Origin: Frankia alni ACN14a | GTDB taxonomy: Bacteria; Actinomycetota; Actinomycetes; Frankiales; Frankiaceae | Assembly: GCF_000058485.1 (NCBI RefSeq) | Contig: NC_008278.1 | Location: forward strand, 1,730,962 to 1,794,961 | Direction: 5' to 3' | Length of the DNA: 64,000 bases | Shown here: one piece after another, positions 31,689-38,933 of the stretch | Numbering within the stretch: position 1 is the first letter of the stretch | Layout of the letters: every line of letters begins with the position of its first letter | The notes under the pieces: generated by a model | Seen by the model: the letters and a program-made list of their open reading frames with translations, nothing else | Databases searched by the model: none | Told to the model about the DNA's origin: nothing | Translations under genes and position numbers: made by a program

Positions 31689-33236
31689 ATGCCAGAGGCT
31701 GCGGCGATGCTCGGCGAGCCGTCCCGGCATCCGGCGGACCGGCTGGCCGTCGTGATGGCCGACGGCAGCGCGCAGCTCACCTTCGGCGAGCTGGAAAGCC
31801 GCAGCCGGCAGGTCGCGCACCTGCTCGCCGGCTATGGTCTGCGTCCCGGCGATCACGTGGCGATCCTGCTACCGAACCGGCCCGAGTACTTCGAGGTCGC
31901 CTGGGGCGCGCAGCGCAGCGGCCTGTACTGGACGCCGGTCAACTGGCACCTCACCGCCGAGGAGACCGCCCACATCGTCGACGACTGCGGGGCGCGGGTG
32001 CTGTTCACCTCCGCCGAGCTGGCCCCGATCGTCAAGCGCGTCCGGGAGTCGGCCACGCGGCTGGAGCACATCGTCATGATCGACGCCGGCCCGGCCGAGC
32101 TCGCCGAGGGCATCCTCGACCACCGCGCCACCCTCGCCGGCCAGCCGGACGCCGAGCCCGCCGGCCAGGTCGAGGGCATCTACATGTTCTACTCGTCGGG
32201 CACGACGGGCCGCCCCAAGGGCATCGAGCCGGCGTTGCCGCTCGACCCGTTCGGCACCGGCCTGGCCATCGACCGCGCGATGGTCGGCTCGTTCGGCTTC
32301 GGCCCGGACAGCGTCTACCTGTGCCCGGCGCCGCTCTACCATGCGGCGCCGACGGGCTGGAGCACCGCGACCCAGCGCCTGGGCGGCACGGTCGTCCTCA
32401 TGGAGCGCTTCGACCCCGTCGAGGCCTTGCGGGCCATCGAGCGCTACCGGGTCACCCACGTCCAGGTCGTGCCGACGATGTTCGTCCGCCTGCTCAAGCT
32501 GCCCGCCGCGCAGCGCACCGCCTTCGACCTGGCCAGCCTGCGCCTGGTTGTGCACGCCGCCGCCCCCTGCCCGCCGGAGGTCAAGCAGCGGGTGATCGAC
32601 TGGCTCGGGCCGATCGTCTTCGAGTACTACGCCGGCAGCGAGGGCGGCGGCATGTGCGCGATCACCTCGCAGGAGTGGCTCACCCACCGCGGTTCGGTGG
32701 GGCGGGCCGTCATCGGCGTCGTGCACATCGTCGACGACGACGGCGCGCAGCTGCCCGTGGGCGAGATCGGGCGGGTCTTCTTCGAGAGCCCGACCCGGAT
32801 GGAGTACCACAACGACCCGGAGAAGACCGCCGCCGCCTACAACGACCGTGGCTGGCTGACCCTCGGCGACCTCGGCCATCTCGACGCCGACGGCTATCTC
32901 TACCTGGCCGATCGCCGCACCGACCTGGTCATCTCCGGCGGGGTCAACATCTATCCGCAGGAGATCGAGAACGTGCTGATCCTGCACCCCGCCGTCGCCG
33001 ACGTCGCGGTGATCGGCGTGCCGGACGCGGAGATGGGGCAGCGGCTGCTCGCCGTGGTCCAACCGACTGCCGAGGCGGTCGTCGGGGCGGAGCTCGCGGC
33101 CGTGCTGCAGGCGTTCGGCCGCGAGCGGCTCGCCGGTTTCAAGGTGCCGCGCACGATCGAGTTCGTCGAGGAACTGCCGCGGCTGCCCACCGGCAAGCTG
33201 CAGCGCGTCCGGCTGCGCGAGCGCTACGTCGGCTGA
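31689..33236 (+). CDS. Acyl-CoA synthetase (AMP-forming, FadD-type)
   Basis: A 515-residue ANL-superfamily ligase. The AMP-binding P-loop is YSSGTTGRPKG (about residue 170). FEYYAGSEGGG is the acyl/AMP motif, GWLTLGDLGHLDADGYLYL contains the conserved Asp, and the hinge and C-terminal lysine region read DLVISGGVNIYPQEIENVL and LPRLPTGKLQR. It activates a carboxylic acid with ATP and CoA in the cytoplasm; chain length is not evident. The nearest other acyl-CoA gene is the convergent enoyl-CoA hydratase. Confidence 0.92.
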   Translation: MPEAAAMLGEPSRHPADRLAVVMADGSAQLTFGELESRSRQVAHLLAGYGLRPGDHVAILLPNRPEYFEVAWGAQRSGLYWTPVNWHLTAEETAHIVDDCGARVLFTSAELAPIVKRVRESATRLEHIVMIDAGPAELAEGILDHRATLAGQPDAEPAGQVEGIYMFYSSGTTGRPKGIEPALPLDPFGTGLAIDRAMVGSFGFGPDSVYLCPAPLYHAAPTGWSTATQRLGGTVVLMERFDPVEALRAIERYRVTHVQVVPTMFVRLLKLPAAQRTAFDLASLRLVVHAAAPCPPEVKQRVIDWLGPIVFEYYAGSEGGGMCAITSQEWLTHRGSVGRAVIGVVHIVDDDGAQLPVGEIGRVFFESPTRMEYHNDPEKTAAAYNDRGWLTLGDLGHLDADGYLYLADRRTDLVISGGVNIYPQEIENVLILHPAVADVAVIGVPDAEMGQRLLAVVQPTAEAVVGAELAAVLQAFGRERLAGFKVPRTIEFVEELPRLPTGKLQRVRLRERYVG

Positions 33237-33255
33237 CGGGCGCCCGGCGCCGCGC

Positions 33256-33342
33256 GGCCGGCCGACCGGCGTCGCCTGCGCCCCAGGGCCGTGGCCGGCC
33301 GGCGTCGCCTGCGCCGCTGCGCTGCGGCCGGCCGGCGTCGCC
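33256..33342. repeat. 33-bp direct repeat, two full and one partial copy
   Basis: CCGGCGTCGCCTGCGCC at 33266-33282 and 33299-33315 (33 bp apart), with CCGGCGTCGCCT again at 33332-33343. It occupies the gap between the convergent ligase and hydratase genes. Confidence 0.7.
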
Positions 33343-34122
33343 TCAGCCGCGGTCGGCGCCCAGACGCGCCCGGTTGCCGGCCATCACCTCGACCCGGCGC
33401 TGCTCGATCTCGGCGAACGCCGGTGGCGTCTCGATCGCGCCGCGTGCCTCGGCGGCGCTCGCCGGGCCGGTGTAGGTGGCGATGCCGTCGCCGTAGACCT
33501 TCTTCAGCCCGCGCGTCATCCGCGGGTCGACCTCGCCCACGGACGCCGCCACCGCCAGCGCCCGCTCGCGCAGCTCCGCGTGCGGCACGACCTCGGTGAC
33601 CAGCCCGATGCGCAGCGCCTCGGCGGCGTCGACGAGCGCGCCCGTCATCGACATCCGCCGGGCGTTGCCGACGCCGACGAACAGCGGCAGGTGCGCGGTC
33701 AGCCCGCCGCCGGGCAACACCCCGACGCGCGCGTGCGTGTCGGCGAACACGGCACGCTCGGAGGCGATGAGGAAGTCGCAGCCCAGTGCGATCTCCAGTC
33801 CGCCGGTGAACGCCGGCCCGTTGACGGCACCGATGACCGGGGTCCGCATCCGCGCGACCTGACCGACGCAGTTGGTGCCCTCGAACTGGTCGAAGTACTT
33901 CTTGCCGTCCCGCGCGGCCTCCTTGAGGTCGACGCCGGCGCAGAACGCCGGGTCGGCGCCGGTGAGGACGACCACATGCACGTCCGGGTCCTCGTCCGCG
34001 GCGACTAACGCCGAATACAGCGCGGTGACGAGCCCGCCGCCGAGCGCGTTGCGGGCCTGGGGCCGGTTCATGGTGATCAGGCGCGTGGTGCCGAGCGTCT
34101 CGGCAATCAGGATCTCACTCAT
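33343..34122 (-). CDS. Enoyl-CoA hydratase/isomerase (crotonase family)
   Basis: A 259-residue crotonase starting MSEILIAETLGTTRLITMNR. FCAGVDLKEAARDG is the first oxyanion-hole segment, and FTGGLEIALGCDFLIASERA holds the second, with the first catalytic Glu position (GLE) present. The usual second Glu region reads GVLPGGGLTAHLPLFVG and lacks it, as in many mycobacterial paralogues, so hydration activity is uncertain. It is convergent with the acyl-CoA ligase. Confidence 0.9.
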   Translation of the reverse strand: MSEILIAETLGTTRLITMNRPQARNALGGGLVTALYSALVAADEDPDVHVVVLTGADPAFCAGVDLKEAARDGKKYFDQFEGTNCVGQVARMRTPVIGAVNGPAFTGGLEIALGCDFLIASERAVFADTHARVGVLPGGGLTAHLPLFVGVGNARRMSMTGALVDAAEALRIGLVTEVVPHAELRERALAVAASVGEVDPRMTRGLKKVYGDGIATYTGPASAAEARGAIETPPAFAEIEQRRVEVMAGNRARLGADRG

Positions 34123-34242
34123 TCGAGGAGTATTTCCCAGCCCCGTCACAGCCGCGACCCTTCCCACCTGCGGCGGTTGTGGTGGCAGAGATGGGGGCTG
34201 AAGCAGCGGCCCGAGGCGGCAGCAGTTGCGGTGGTAGTTGTG

Positions 34243-34284
34243 GTGGCAGTGGCAGTGGCAGTGGCAGTGGCAGTGGCAGTGGCC
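34243..34284. repeat. Hexanucleotide microsatellite (GTGGCA)6 plus variant
   Basis: Six perfect GTGGCA units (34243-34278) and one GTGGCC, within a longer GTGG-rich tract, in the intergenic region before the MOSC gene. In frames that cross it, it would encode simple VAVAVA or His/Cys runs, which I take as non-coding. Confidence 0.9.
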
Positions 34285-34354
34285 GGTGGTGGTGATGGTG
34301 GTGGCCGCCGCGAGGGGCGGCCGCGAGGATATCCGGTGGGGTAGCGTCGCCAGC

Positions 34355-34834
34355 ATGGACCGCGGCGGTCGCCTGGTCGGCATCTACACCGCGGCCGGCC
34401 GCGGCGCGGCGATGCGGGCCCGCTCCCGGGCACGGGTGATCGAGGGCCGCGGCCTGGCCGGGGACCGGTACGCGGCGGGCGCCGGGACCTACTCCGCGTG
34501 GAGCGGCTCCGGGCGGGCGGTGACGCTGATCGCCCGGGAGGCGGTCCGTGCCCTGGTCGACGAGGGCCGGGTCACGCTCGCCGAACACGAGACGCGCCGC
34601 AACCTGGTCACCGAGGGGATCGACCTGCCGGATCTGATCGGTCGGGCGTTCCGCGTGGGGGACGTGGTGCTGTACGGCGCGCGGCCGTGCCCGCCGTGCG
34701 GCTACCTGGAACGTCTGCTCGACCGCCCGGGGCTGTGGCGGGCCCTCGCCGAGCGAGGCGGCCTGCGGGCGGACGTCGTGCGCGGCGGCACGGTCGAGCT
34801 CGGCGCCGCCATCGTCCCGCTGACCACTTCCTGA
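34355..34834 (+). CDS. MOSC-domain protein
   Basis: A 159-residue protein. MOSC features: GLAGDRYAAGAGTYS near residue 35, AVTLIAREAVRAL, RRNLVTEGIDLPDLIGRAF (the conserved R-N-x-x-T/V segment), and GARPCPPCGYLERLL with the conserved cysteine. MOSC domains carry sulfur to the molybdenum cofactor or form part of Mo-dependent reductases (YiiM-like). ATG 34355 is used because the upstream extension is the GTGGCA microsatellite. Confidence 0.88.
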   Translation: MDRGGRLVGIYTAAGRGAAMRARSRARVIEGRGLAGDRYAAGAGTYSAWSGSGRAVTLIAREAVRALVDEGRVTLAEHETRRNLVTEGIDLPDLIGRAFRVGDVVLYGARPCPPCGYLERLLDRPGLWRALAERGGLRADVVRGGTVELGAAIVPLTTS

Positions 34835-35264
34835 CCCGGCGGACCGGCCTCGGCGCTGTATCACAGTAAATCACCACCGGCGACGGTTTGCTTCTCGTCT
34901 CATTCTTTACAATCGGCAAGCACGCCCATCGAATTGAAGGTCTGTCGGGGCGCTTCGCATTCCCCGGTCGGTTCACCGGCGGGTGTTGCGTTCCGGCAGG
35001 TCACGGGTGTTCCCTGTGGGTCGGGTCGCGAACGCGCGCCGGAAACGCGTGACACCGGGCGTGCCGACTGGTTAGTCTAAGCGCGACGATAATTCCACTG
35101 CCGGGGGCGGCGATGGTGCGCGCGGGTGCGTCGGCAGGTCCCGTTCGGAGTGCATCCACGGCAATGACGGGCGCGGCCGGCAGCCGGGGCGCCCTTTGCT
35201 GTCCAGTCGTGCGCGGGGCAAGGCCGGCAGGAATCGACCTCCGCGGCGATCCGCCGACCGGGCG
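34835..35264. other. Lower-GC intergenic region upstream of the RiPP-like operon
   Basis: The first 100 bp are noticeably richer in A/T than the neighbourhood (for example CATTCTTTACAATCGG around 34901). A promoter-like GTGACA (35049-35054), 18-bp spacer, TAGTCT (35073-35078) reads rightward, but it is about 500 bp before the first recognised plus-strand gene. I see no RNA structure I can name. The open frame 35113-35397 is Arg/Ser-rich and not convincing. Confidence 0.45.
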
Positions 35265-35504
35265 TCAGGCTGCGGGCGGGCGCTGGGTGTCGCCGGAACG
35301 ACGGGAGGCCAGGTCGCCGTTCGCCGACCGGTGGCACCGGCAGCCGTGCCAGACCTCGGCGAGGACCGTCAGCAGCTGCAACGCGAACAGGAGGTAGAAC
35401 GATGAACCGGAGCTCGGGCCGCCCGTCGGCACGGCGACCAGAAAGACGAGTATCGGTCGTGAACGGGCGCGTCGGGCGGCCTCGTCGGGAAGAGTTAGTC
35501 GCAT
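35265..35504 (-). CDS. Possible small membrane protein (hypothetical)
   Basis: A 79-residue frame starting MRLTLPDEAARRARSRPILV at ATG 35504. It has a basic N-terminus, then one or two hydrophobic stretches (PILVFLVAVPTG and SFYLLFALQLLTVLAEVWHG), then a CRCH and polar tail. Third-position GC is fairly high. No homologous family comes to mind, and the overlapping plus-strand frame is no better. It is divergent from the RiPP-like operon (start 35597), sharing a 92-bp gap. Confidence 0.35.
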   Translation of the reverse strand: MRLTLPDEAARRARSRPILVFLVAVPTGGPSSGSSFYLLFALQLLTVLAEVWHGCRCHRSANGDLASRRSGDTQRPPAA

Positions 35505-35596
35505 ACCAGTATGGTGCGCGGCCGTGCGGGAAAGTGGCGACCATCTGACGGCGCATCTTCCTGCGTGGTGGTTTCGCAGTTCTTTCGGGGGAGGTT

Positions 35597-36088
35597 GTGA
35601 ACGAGGAGTTGCTCGCCGTGCTGCGGGGAAGGTGCCTGGCGGCGTCGCTGAATGACGCACCCCACTTCGTCGGCTGGCTGAAGACCAACTGGCCGCCGCT
35701 GGCCGGCTGCCAGCCGGCTGATGCGCCTCGACTGGTGCGTCAGCTTCTGGTTGACGCGGCGACGGCGAGTCTCGATCCGCCGAATCTGCTGCCCGTCGTC
35801 AAGATCATGATTGGTGCCTCGGTTGCGGACCCGGCCCGGACCACCCGGCAGCGCATTCTGGGGCTCATGGCAGAGGCGATGCCCAGGCATCGGTCCGGTG
35901 CGCCGGGTCTCGCCTACAGCCCCCGCCGGATGGAACAGTTGGAGCGAGAAGTGATCTGTCCTGCGGTTGAGACGGCACTGCGCCTCTTTCTCGGCAAGAC
36001 GTCACTGCCGGGCACACAGCCCTGGCTGGACTACGACCTGACGATCACACTGCGCGGGCATCACGCGAACCGCGAACTGATCGCGTGA
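35597..36088 (+). CDS. Unrecognised protein, first gene of the RiPP-like operon
   Basis: A 163-residue, mostly helical soluble protein from GTG 35597, preceded closely by GGGGGAGG. I recognise no domain. Visible features: a helical N-terminus (ELLAVLRGRCLAASLNDAPH), a WLKTNWPPL turn, a Leu-rich middle (LVRQLLVDAATASLDPPNLL), and a basic segment MPRHRSGAPGLAYSPRRM. The base composition is less GC-rich than surrounding genes. The next gene starts 1 bp after its stop, and a graspetide-type ligase follows, so it probably serves peptide maturation, recognition or immunity; this is inference only. Confidence 0.7.
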   Translation: MNEELLAVLRGRCLAASLNDAPHFVGWLKTNWPPLAGCQPADAPRLVRQLLVDAATASLDPPNLLPVVKIMIGASVADPARTTRQRILGLMAEAMPRHRSGAPGLAYSPRRMEQLEREVICPAVETALRLFLGKTSLPGTQPWLDYDLTITLRGHHANRELIA

Positions 36089-36089
36089 G

Positions 36090-36461
36090 GTGGAAGCCGA
36101 GAAAGTGCGCGAGCGCATGGAGACGACGGGGGACGTGGCCGACGACCTGCGGATCTACGCCAGTGCCGAGAATACCGACGCCAGCCCGACCCGCTGGCGC
36201 ATCATCTCCGACCAGGAGATCACCCGGGCGACACGCTACTGCTACTGGAGCGCCGCTCGGCCGCTGTTCCTGCGTAGGGCGCAGTTCGACTACTCCGCCT
36301 TCCCCGACGTCGAGCGGCTGGCGTTCGAACTCAAGCCGCGCCTTGGCCGGCGGATGACGGTCGGGCGGCATGACGACCTCGGCGTGATCGAGTTGGAGGT
36401 CGGCTCCTGGGTCAGTCCGGGCAACGCCGTTGAACTCACCTGGCAGGAACGCGCGGGATGA
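36090..36461 (+). CDS. Unrecognised protein, second gene of the RiPP-like operon
   Basis: A 123-residue protein from GTG 36090; ATG 36117 (METTGDVADDLRIYASAENT) is an alternative start. The sequence alternates short strands and aromatic-rich stretches (ATRYCYWSAARPLFLRRAQF) and ends in a strand-rich part (GRHDDLGVIELEVGSWVSPG), suggesting a small beta-rich fold. No family recognised. Its stop overlaps the ATP-grasp start by 4 bp (ATGA), so it is made together with the ligase and may be a partner or peptide-recognition subunit. Confidence 0.7.
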   Translation: MEAEKVRERMETTGDVADDLRIYASAENTDASPTRWRIISDQEITRATRYCYWSAARPLFLRRAQFDYSAFPDVERLAFELKPRLGRRMTVGRHDDLGVIELEVGSWVSPGNAVELTWQERAG

Positions 36462-37420
36462 CCGCGGAGGTGCTGGTCATCGGCCGGCATGACGACCAGC
36501 ATGTGGCGCGATGTGCCGCGGTGCTGGGCGCGGCCGGCCGGACCTGCGAGGTGCTGTGGCTCGGACTCGCCCGCCAGCGATACCGGATTCACGGAGATCT
36601 CGCCTCGATGGAGCTGGGGCTCGACGGCCGCCGCTACCCGCTCGCCGACTACCGGCACGTGCTCTGCCTGCCCATGGCGGTCAACCGACCGAGCATGGTC
36701 GACACCGACGGCGACGAGTTCGGGGAGCGTGAGTGGAACGCCCTGCTCCGATCGGTGCTCGTCCGATCGGCGGCGCACAGTCCGGCCGCGTGGCTGATTC
36801 ATCCCGATGCCGACCTTCTTCAGGATCGCAAGATCGCTCTCCTGCAGTGCGCCGCGCGCGCCTGTCCAGAACTCGCGATACCGCCGACCGTCATCACCAA
36901 CGAGCTGCTCGACGCCGACGTCGCGTTGCTCGGCGATCGAATCGTGGTGAAACCGATCAATGCCTGGCAGGAGGTCTCGCCGGGCCGGTATTTCAACACC
37001 ACCCTGCTGACCGATGCGGCGTTGGCGAAGATTCGTCAGGTCGGGCCGCTCGACACTCTCACTATTTTCCAGCGTTTTCTTCCGCATTCGATTGAGTACC
37101 GGTGTTACTGCGTCCACAACGCCGTTCTGACGGTTCGACTTCAGGTGGCGCCTGGATCGGCGGACTCCCGGCTTCCCGGAGCGTCCCAGGGGGCCACCGT
37201 CACAACCGACGAACAGGATTTCGCGCCGGCCCTGCGAGAGATCACCCGAAGTCTTCGGGTCCATTACTGCTGCTTCGACATGGTGATGGACGGAAGTGGA
37301 AGGAGCTGGCTGACCGATATCAATCCGACCGGATCGTGGCGGTATCTCGAGAACCAGTTCGATTGTGACCTCACGTCCTGGATCCTGGCGACCTGGCTAG
37401 GCAGGAGTACTGATGGATAG
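36458..37420 (+). CDS. ATP-grasp ligase related to graspetide (microviridin-type) maturases
   Basis: A 320-residue protein with the layout of MvdC/MvdD/TgmB-type ligases: an N-terminal pre-grasp domain (VLVIGRHDDQHVARCAAVLG), EFGEREWNALLRSVL, DRKIALLQCAARACPELAIP with K125, and IPPTVITNE. Then K165 in VVKPIN and IEYRCYCVH. The C-terminal Mg/ATP site is FDMVMDGSGRSWLTDINPTG with D274, D287 and N289, followed by SWRYLENQF. Such enzymes activate Asp/Glu side chains of a precursor peptide and form ester or amide crosslinks with Thr/Ser/Lys. The gene lies second before a 25-residue peptide gene and overlaps both neighbours. A glutathione-synthetase-like role is less likely given the pre-grasp sequence. 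Confidence 0.85.
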   Translation: MTAEVLVIGRHDDQHVARCAAVLGAAGRTCEVLWLGLARQRYRIHGDLASMELGLDGRRYPLADYRHVLCLPMAVNRPSMVDTDGDEFGEREWNALLRSVLVRSAAHSPAAWLIHPDADLLQDRKIALLQCAARACPELAIPPTVITNELLDADVALLGDRIVVKPINAWQEVSPGRYFNTTLLTDAALAKIRQVGPLDTLTIFQRFLPHSIEYRCYCVHNAVLTVRLQVAPGSADSRLPGASQGATVTTDEQDFAPALREITRSLRVHYCCFDMVMDGSGRSWLTDINPTGSWRYLENQFDCDLTSWILATWLGRSTDG

Positions 37421-38105
37421 CCCCTTCGCGATTCGTCGCCATGTCCCGAACTCGCCCGACGCGTTGCACTGCGCGCAGGCGAGTCTGATCAGGACTCTGG
37501 AGACTCTCGGTCATGCCGAGCAGATGACCCTCGACCAGGCAGATGAGATCACCGGATTCCGGGAGGGAGTGGAGACCTGGCCGTACTCGATGCTCGCGTG
37601 GCTCGGGGAGAACGGCTATGAGGTTCGACACGAGGATGCACTCGATGCAGTCGCGCTGATGCGGGACGCGGAGACGGAGCTGCGGCGCTCCGGGCTGGAC
37701 GACGAGACGTTGGAGTACTTCCTCGACATCAGCGACTTCTCGCGCGAGGGCGCTGCGATCGCTCGATGTCTCGCGAGCGGTAATCTCACCTTTGTGCCCG
37801 GAATCCCCGACCCGAGGCGTCTGACGGACCGCATCGATGCACGGTGGCTTCCGCTGCTGAGTCTGGACGCGGCGGTGCTGGCCGAGCGTGAACGCGACGG
37901 TTTCGAGGGGCACATGGTGCTGGTCACCGGCTTTGTCGGGCAGTGTGCCGTGATCCAGGATCCGGGACCGCCGAGCAGGTGGGACTGGGTGGTTCCGCTG
38001 TCGCGTGTTTCGGTGGCCCTGAGATCTCCGGCGGATACCTCGGGTACGATCACCTACATTCGAAGAAAAGCAGGGCGGGGAGGAATTCCACATGTCAGTA
38101 CATGA
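37413..38105 (+). CDS. Stand-alone C39-like cysteine peptidase
   Basis: A 230-residue soluble protein with the papain-like C39 pattern: C20 in ALHCAQASLIRTL at the start of the first helix, H167 in DGFEGHMVLVTGF and D183 in VIQDPGPP, giving a Cys-His-Asp triad. ITGFREGVETWPYSMLAWLG between them is typical of the stand-alone C39-like group, not of ABC-transporter leader peptidases. There is no Gln at the usual oxyanion position before the Cys. It has no signal peptide or membrane helix, so it would act in the cytoplasm, presumably cleaving or hydrolysing the modified peptide. It overlaps the ligase by 8 bp and the peptide gene by 14 bp. Confidence 0.8.
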   Translation: MDSPFAIRRHVPNSPDALHCAQASLIRTLETLGHAEQMTLDQADEITGFREGVETWPYSMLAWLGENGYEVRHEDALDAVALMRDAETELRRSGLDDETLEYFLDISDFSREGAAIARCLASGNLTFVPGIPDPRRLTDRIDARWLPLLSLDAAVLAERERDGFEGHMVLVTGFVGQCAVIQDPGPPSRWDWVVPLSRVSVALRSPADTSGTITYIRRKAGRGGIPHVST

Positions 38106-38169
38106 TCTTGTTGCGCAGGAGACCAGCGCTCAGCAGACGGATTCCGAGGACGGCCAGCCGGTAGGTTGA
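38092..38169 (+). CDS. 25-residue candidate RiPP precursor peptide
   Basis: ATG 38092 is preceded at 7 bp by GGGGAGGA (38077-38084), the best ribosome binding site in the operon. The peptide starts MSVHDLVAQETS and ends in SEDGQPVG. The C-terminal 16 residues contain T11, S12, T16 and S18 as hydroxyl donors and E10, D17, E19 and D20 as carboxyl partners, the combination crosslinked by graspetide ligases. MSVHDLVAQ would be a short leader. It is much shorter than known graspetide precursors. It overlaps the peptidase gene by 14 bp in another frame. Alternatives: a small regulatory peptide, or a chance frame, although the Shine-Dalgarno argues against chance. Confidence 0.65.
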   Translation: MSVHDLVAQETSAQQTDSEDGQPVG

Positions 38170-38191
38170 CGACCTTGTTCCGGTGGTGTCG

Positions 38192-38210
38192 GCACCGTCG
38201 TCGTCGGTGC
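38192..38210 (+). terminator. Weak hairpin after the RiPP-like operon
   Basis: GCACCG-7 nt-CGGTGC, 22 bp beyond the peptide stop. The stem is short, so this is only a candidate. Confidence 0.3.
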
Positions 38211-38323
38211 GGCGGGCGCTGACGACCGGACCGCTTCGTCGGCCGCTCGGACAGTCCGGGAGGCGACAGGTGGGGAACCTGCCGCGGCCCGTTCGCCGCG
38301 GAGAGGGGCCGTAGGCTTAGCCG

Positions 38324-38773
38324 GTGTCGTCTTCACAGATATGCGGCGTTCCGTGGTCGGAGGACGGCCCGTCCCCCCGCCCCGTCCGGCCCGCCCGGGC
38401 GCGCGGACGGGTGCTGGCCAGTGGGCTCGCGCTCGGGCTCGCCGTCGGGTTGGGGGCGGCGGCGGGGTGCTCCTCCGACGGGTCCCGCGCGGCGGCGGAC
38501 GTGCGGATCACCGACTGCGTGCGCGACCCCGACAACCACCGGGCGGTGGTGACGGGCGAGGTGCTCAACGGCTCGTCCAAGCGGTCGAACTACGTCATCC
38601 AGGTCGACGTCAAGGCCAACGACAGCAAGATCGAAAGCGGGTTGGCGTCCCTGTTCAGGGTGGACTCGGGTGCCCGCAAGACGTTCACCATCCGGCCGGT
38701 GGGCGCGGACGTCCCCAGCGACACCACGCTGACCTGCACCGTCGCCCACGTCGGGCGGATCGCCGCCGAGTAG
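38324..38773 (+). CDS. Lipoprotein with FxLYD-like domain
   Basis: A 149-residue protein. After an unusually long N-terminal region it has a hydrophobic stretch and lipobox (GLGAAAGCSS) with lipidated C49. The mature part (about 100 residues) is beta-rich: VRITDCVRDPDNHRAVVTGE, VQVDVKANDSK-like strands and a closing CTVAHVG, with two cysteines (in ITDC and LTC) likely forming a disulfide. This resembles small Ig-like FxLYD domains. GTG 38324 is the annotated start, but a later start nearer the signal sequence is possible. It is not obviously part of the preceding operon (154 bp gap). Confidence 0.75.
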   Translation: MSSSQICGVPWSEDGPSPRPVRPARARGRVLASGLALGLAVGLGAAAGCSSDGSRAAADVRITDCVRDPDNHRAVVTGEVLNGSSKRSNYVIQVDVKANDSKIESGLASLFRVDSGARKTFTIRPVGADVPSDTTLTCTVAHVGRIAAE

Positions 38774-38933
38774 CGGTCGGTCGGGTGGCGGTGGCGCGGG
38801 CCGAACGGCCGGAGCCGAGGCGCCGGCAATCGCTTGTCCCCGGGCGTCGTGGCGGCATAGACAGGGAACGGCGCTGGACCAGCGTCACCAGCAGCGAGCA
38901 GTCGCTGGCCCGGGTGATCCGTGGAGGATGCCG

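Noticed and set aside
34243-34284. Hexamer repeat as a CRISPR-like array
   Set aside because: Units are contiguous with no spacers; it is a microsatellite.
34238-34354. N-terminal extension of the MOSC protein through (GTGGCA)n
   Set aside because: Encodes a simple-sequence run; MOSC homology begins only after ATG 34355.
35113-35397. 94-codon plus-strand frame before the RiPP-like operon
   Set aside because: Arg/Ser/Pro-rich, no strong ribosome binding site, overlaps a better minus-strand frame; not supported as a gene or precursor.
36290-37264. 324-codon minus-strand frame inside the RiPP-like operon
   Set aside because: Complement of the ATP-grasp gene, whose motifs are clear on the plus strand; no recognisable protein pattern.
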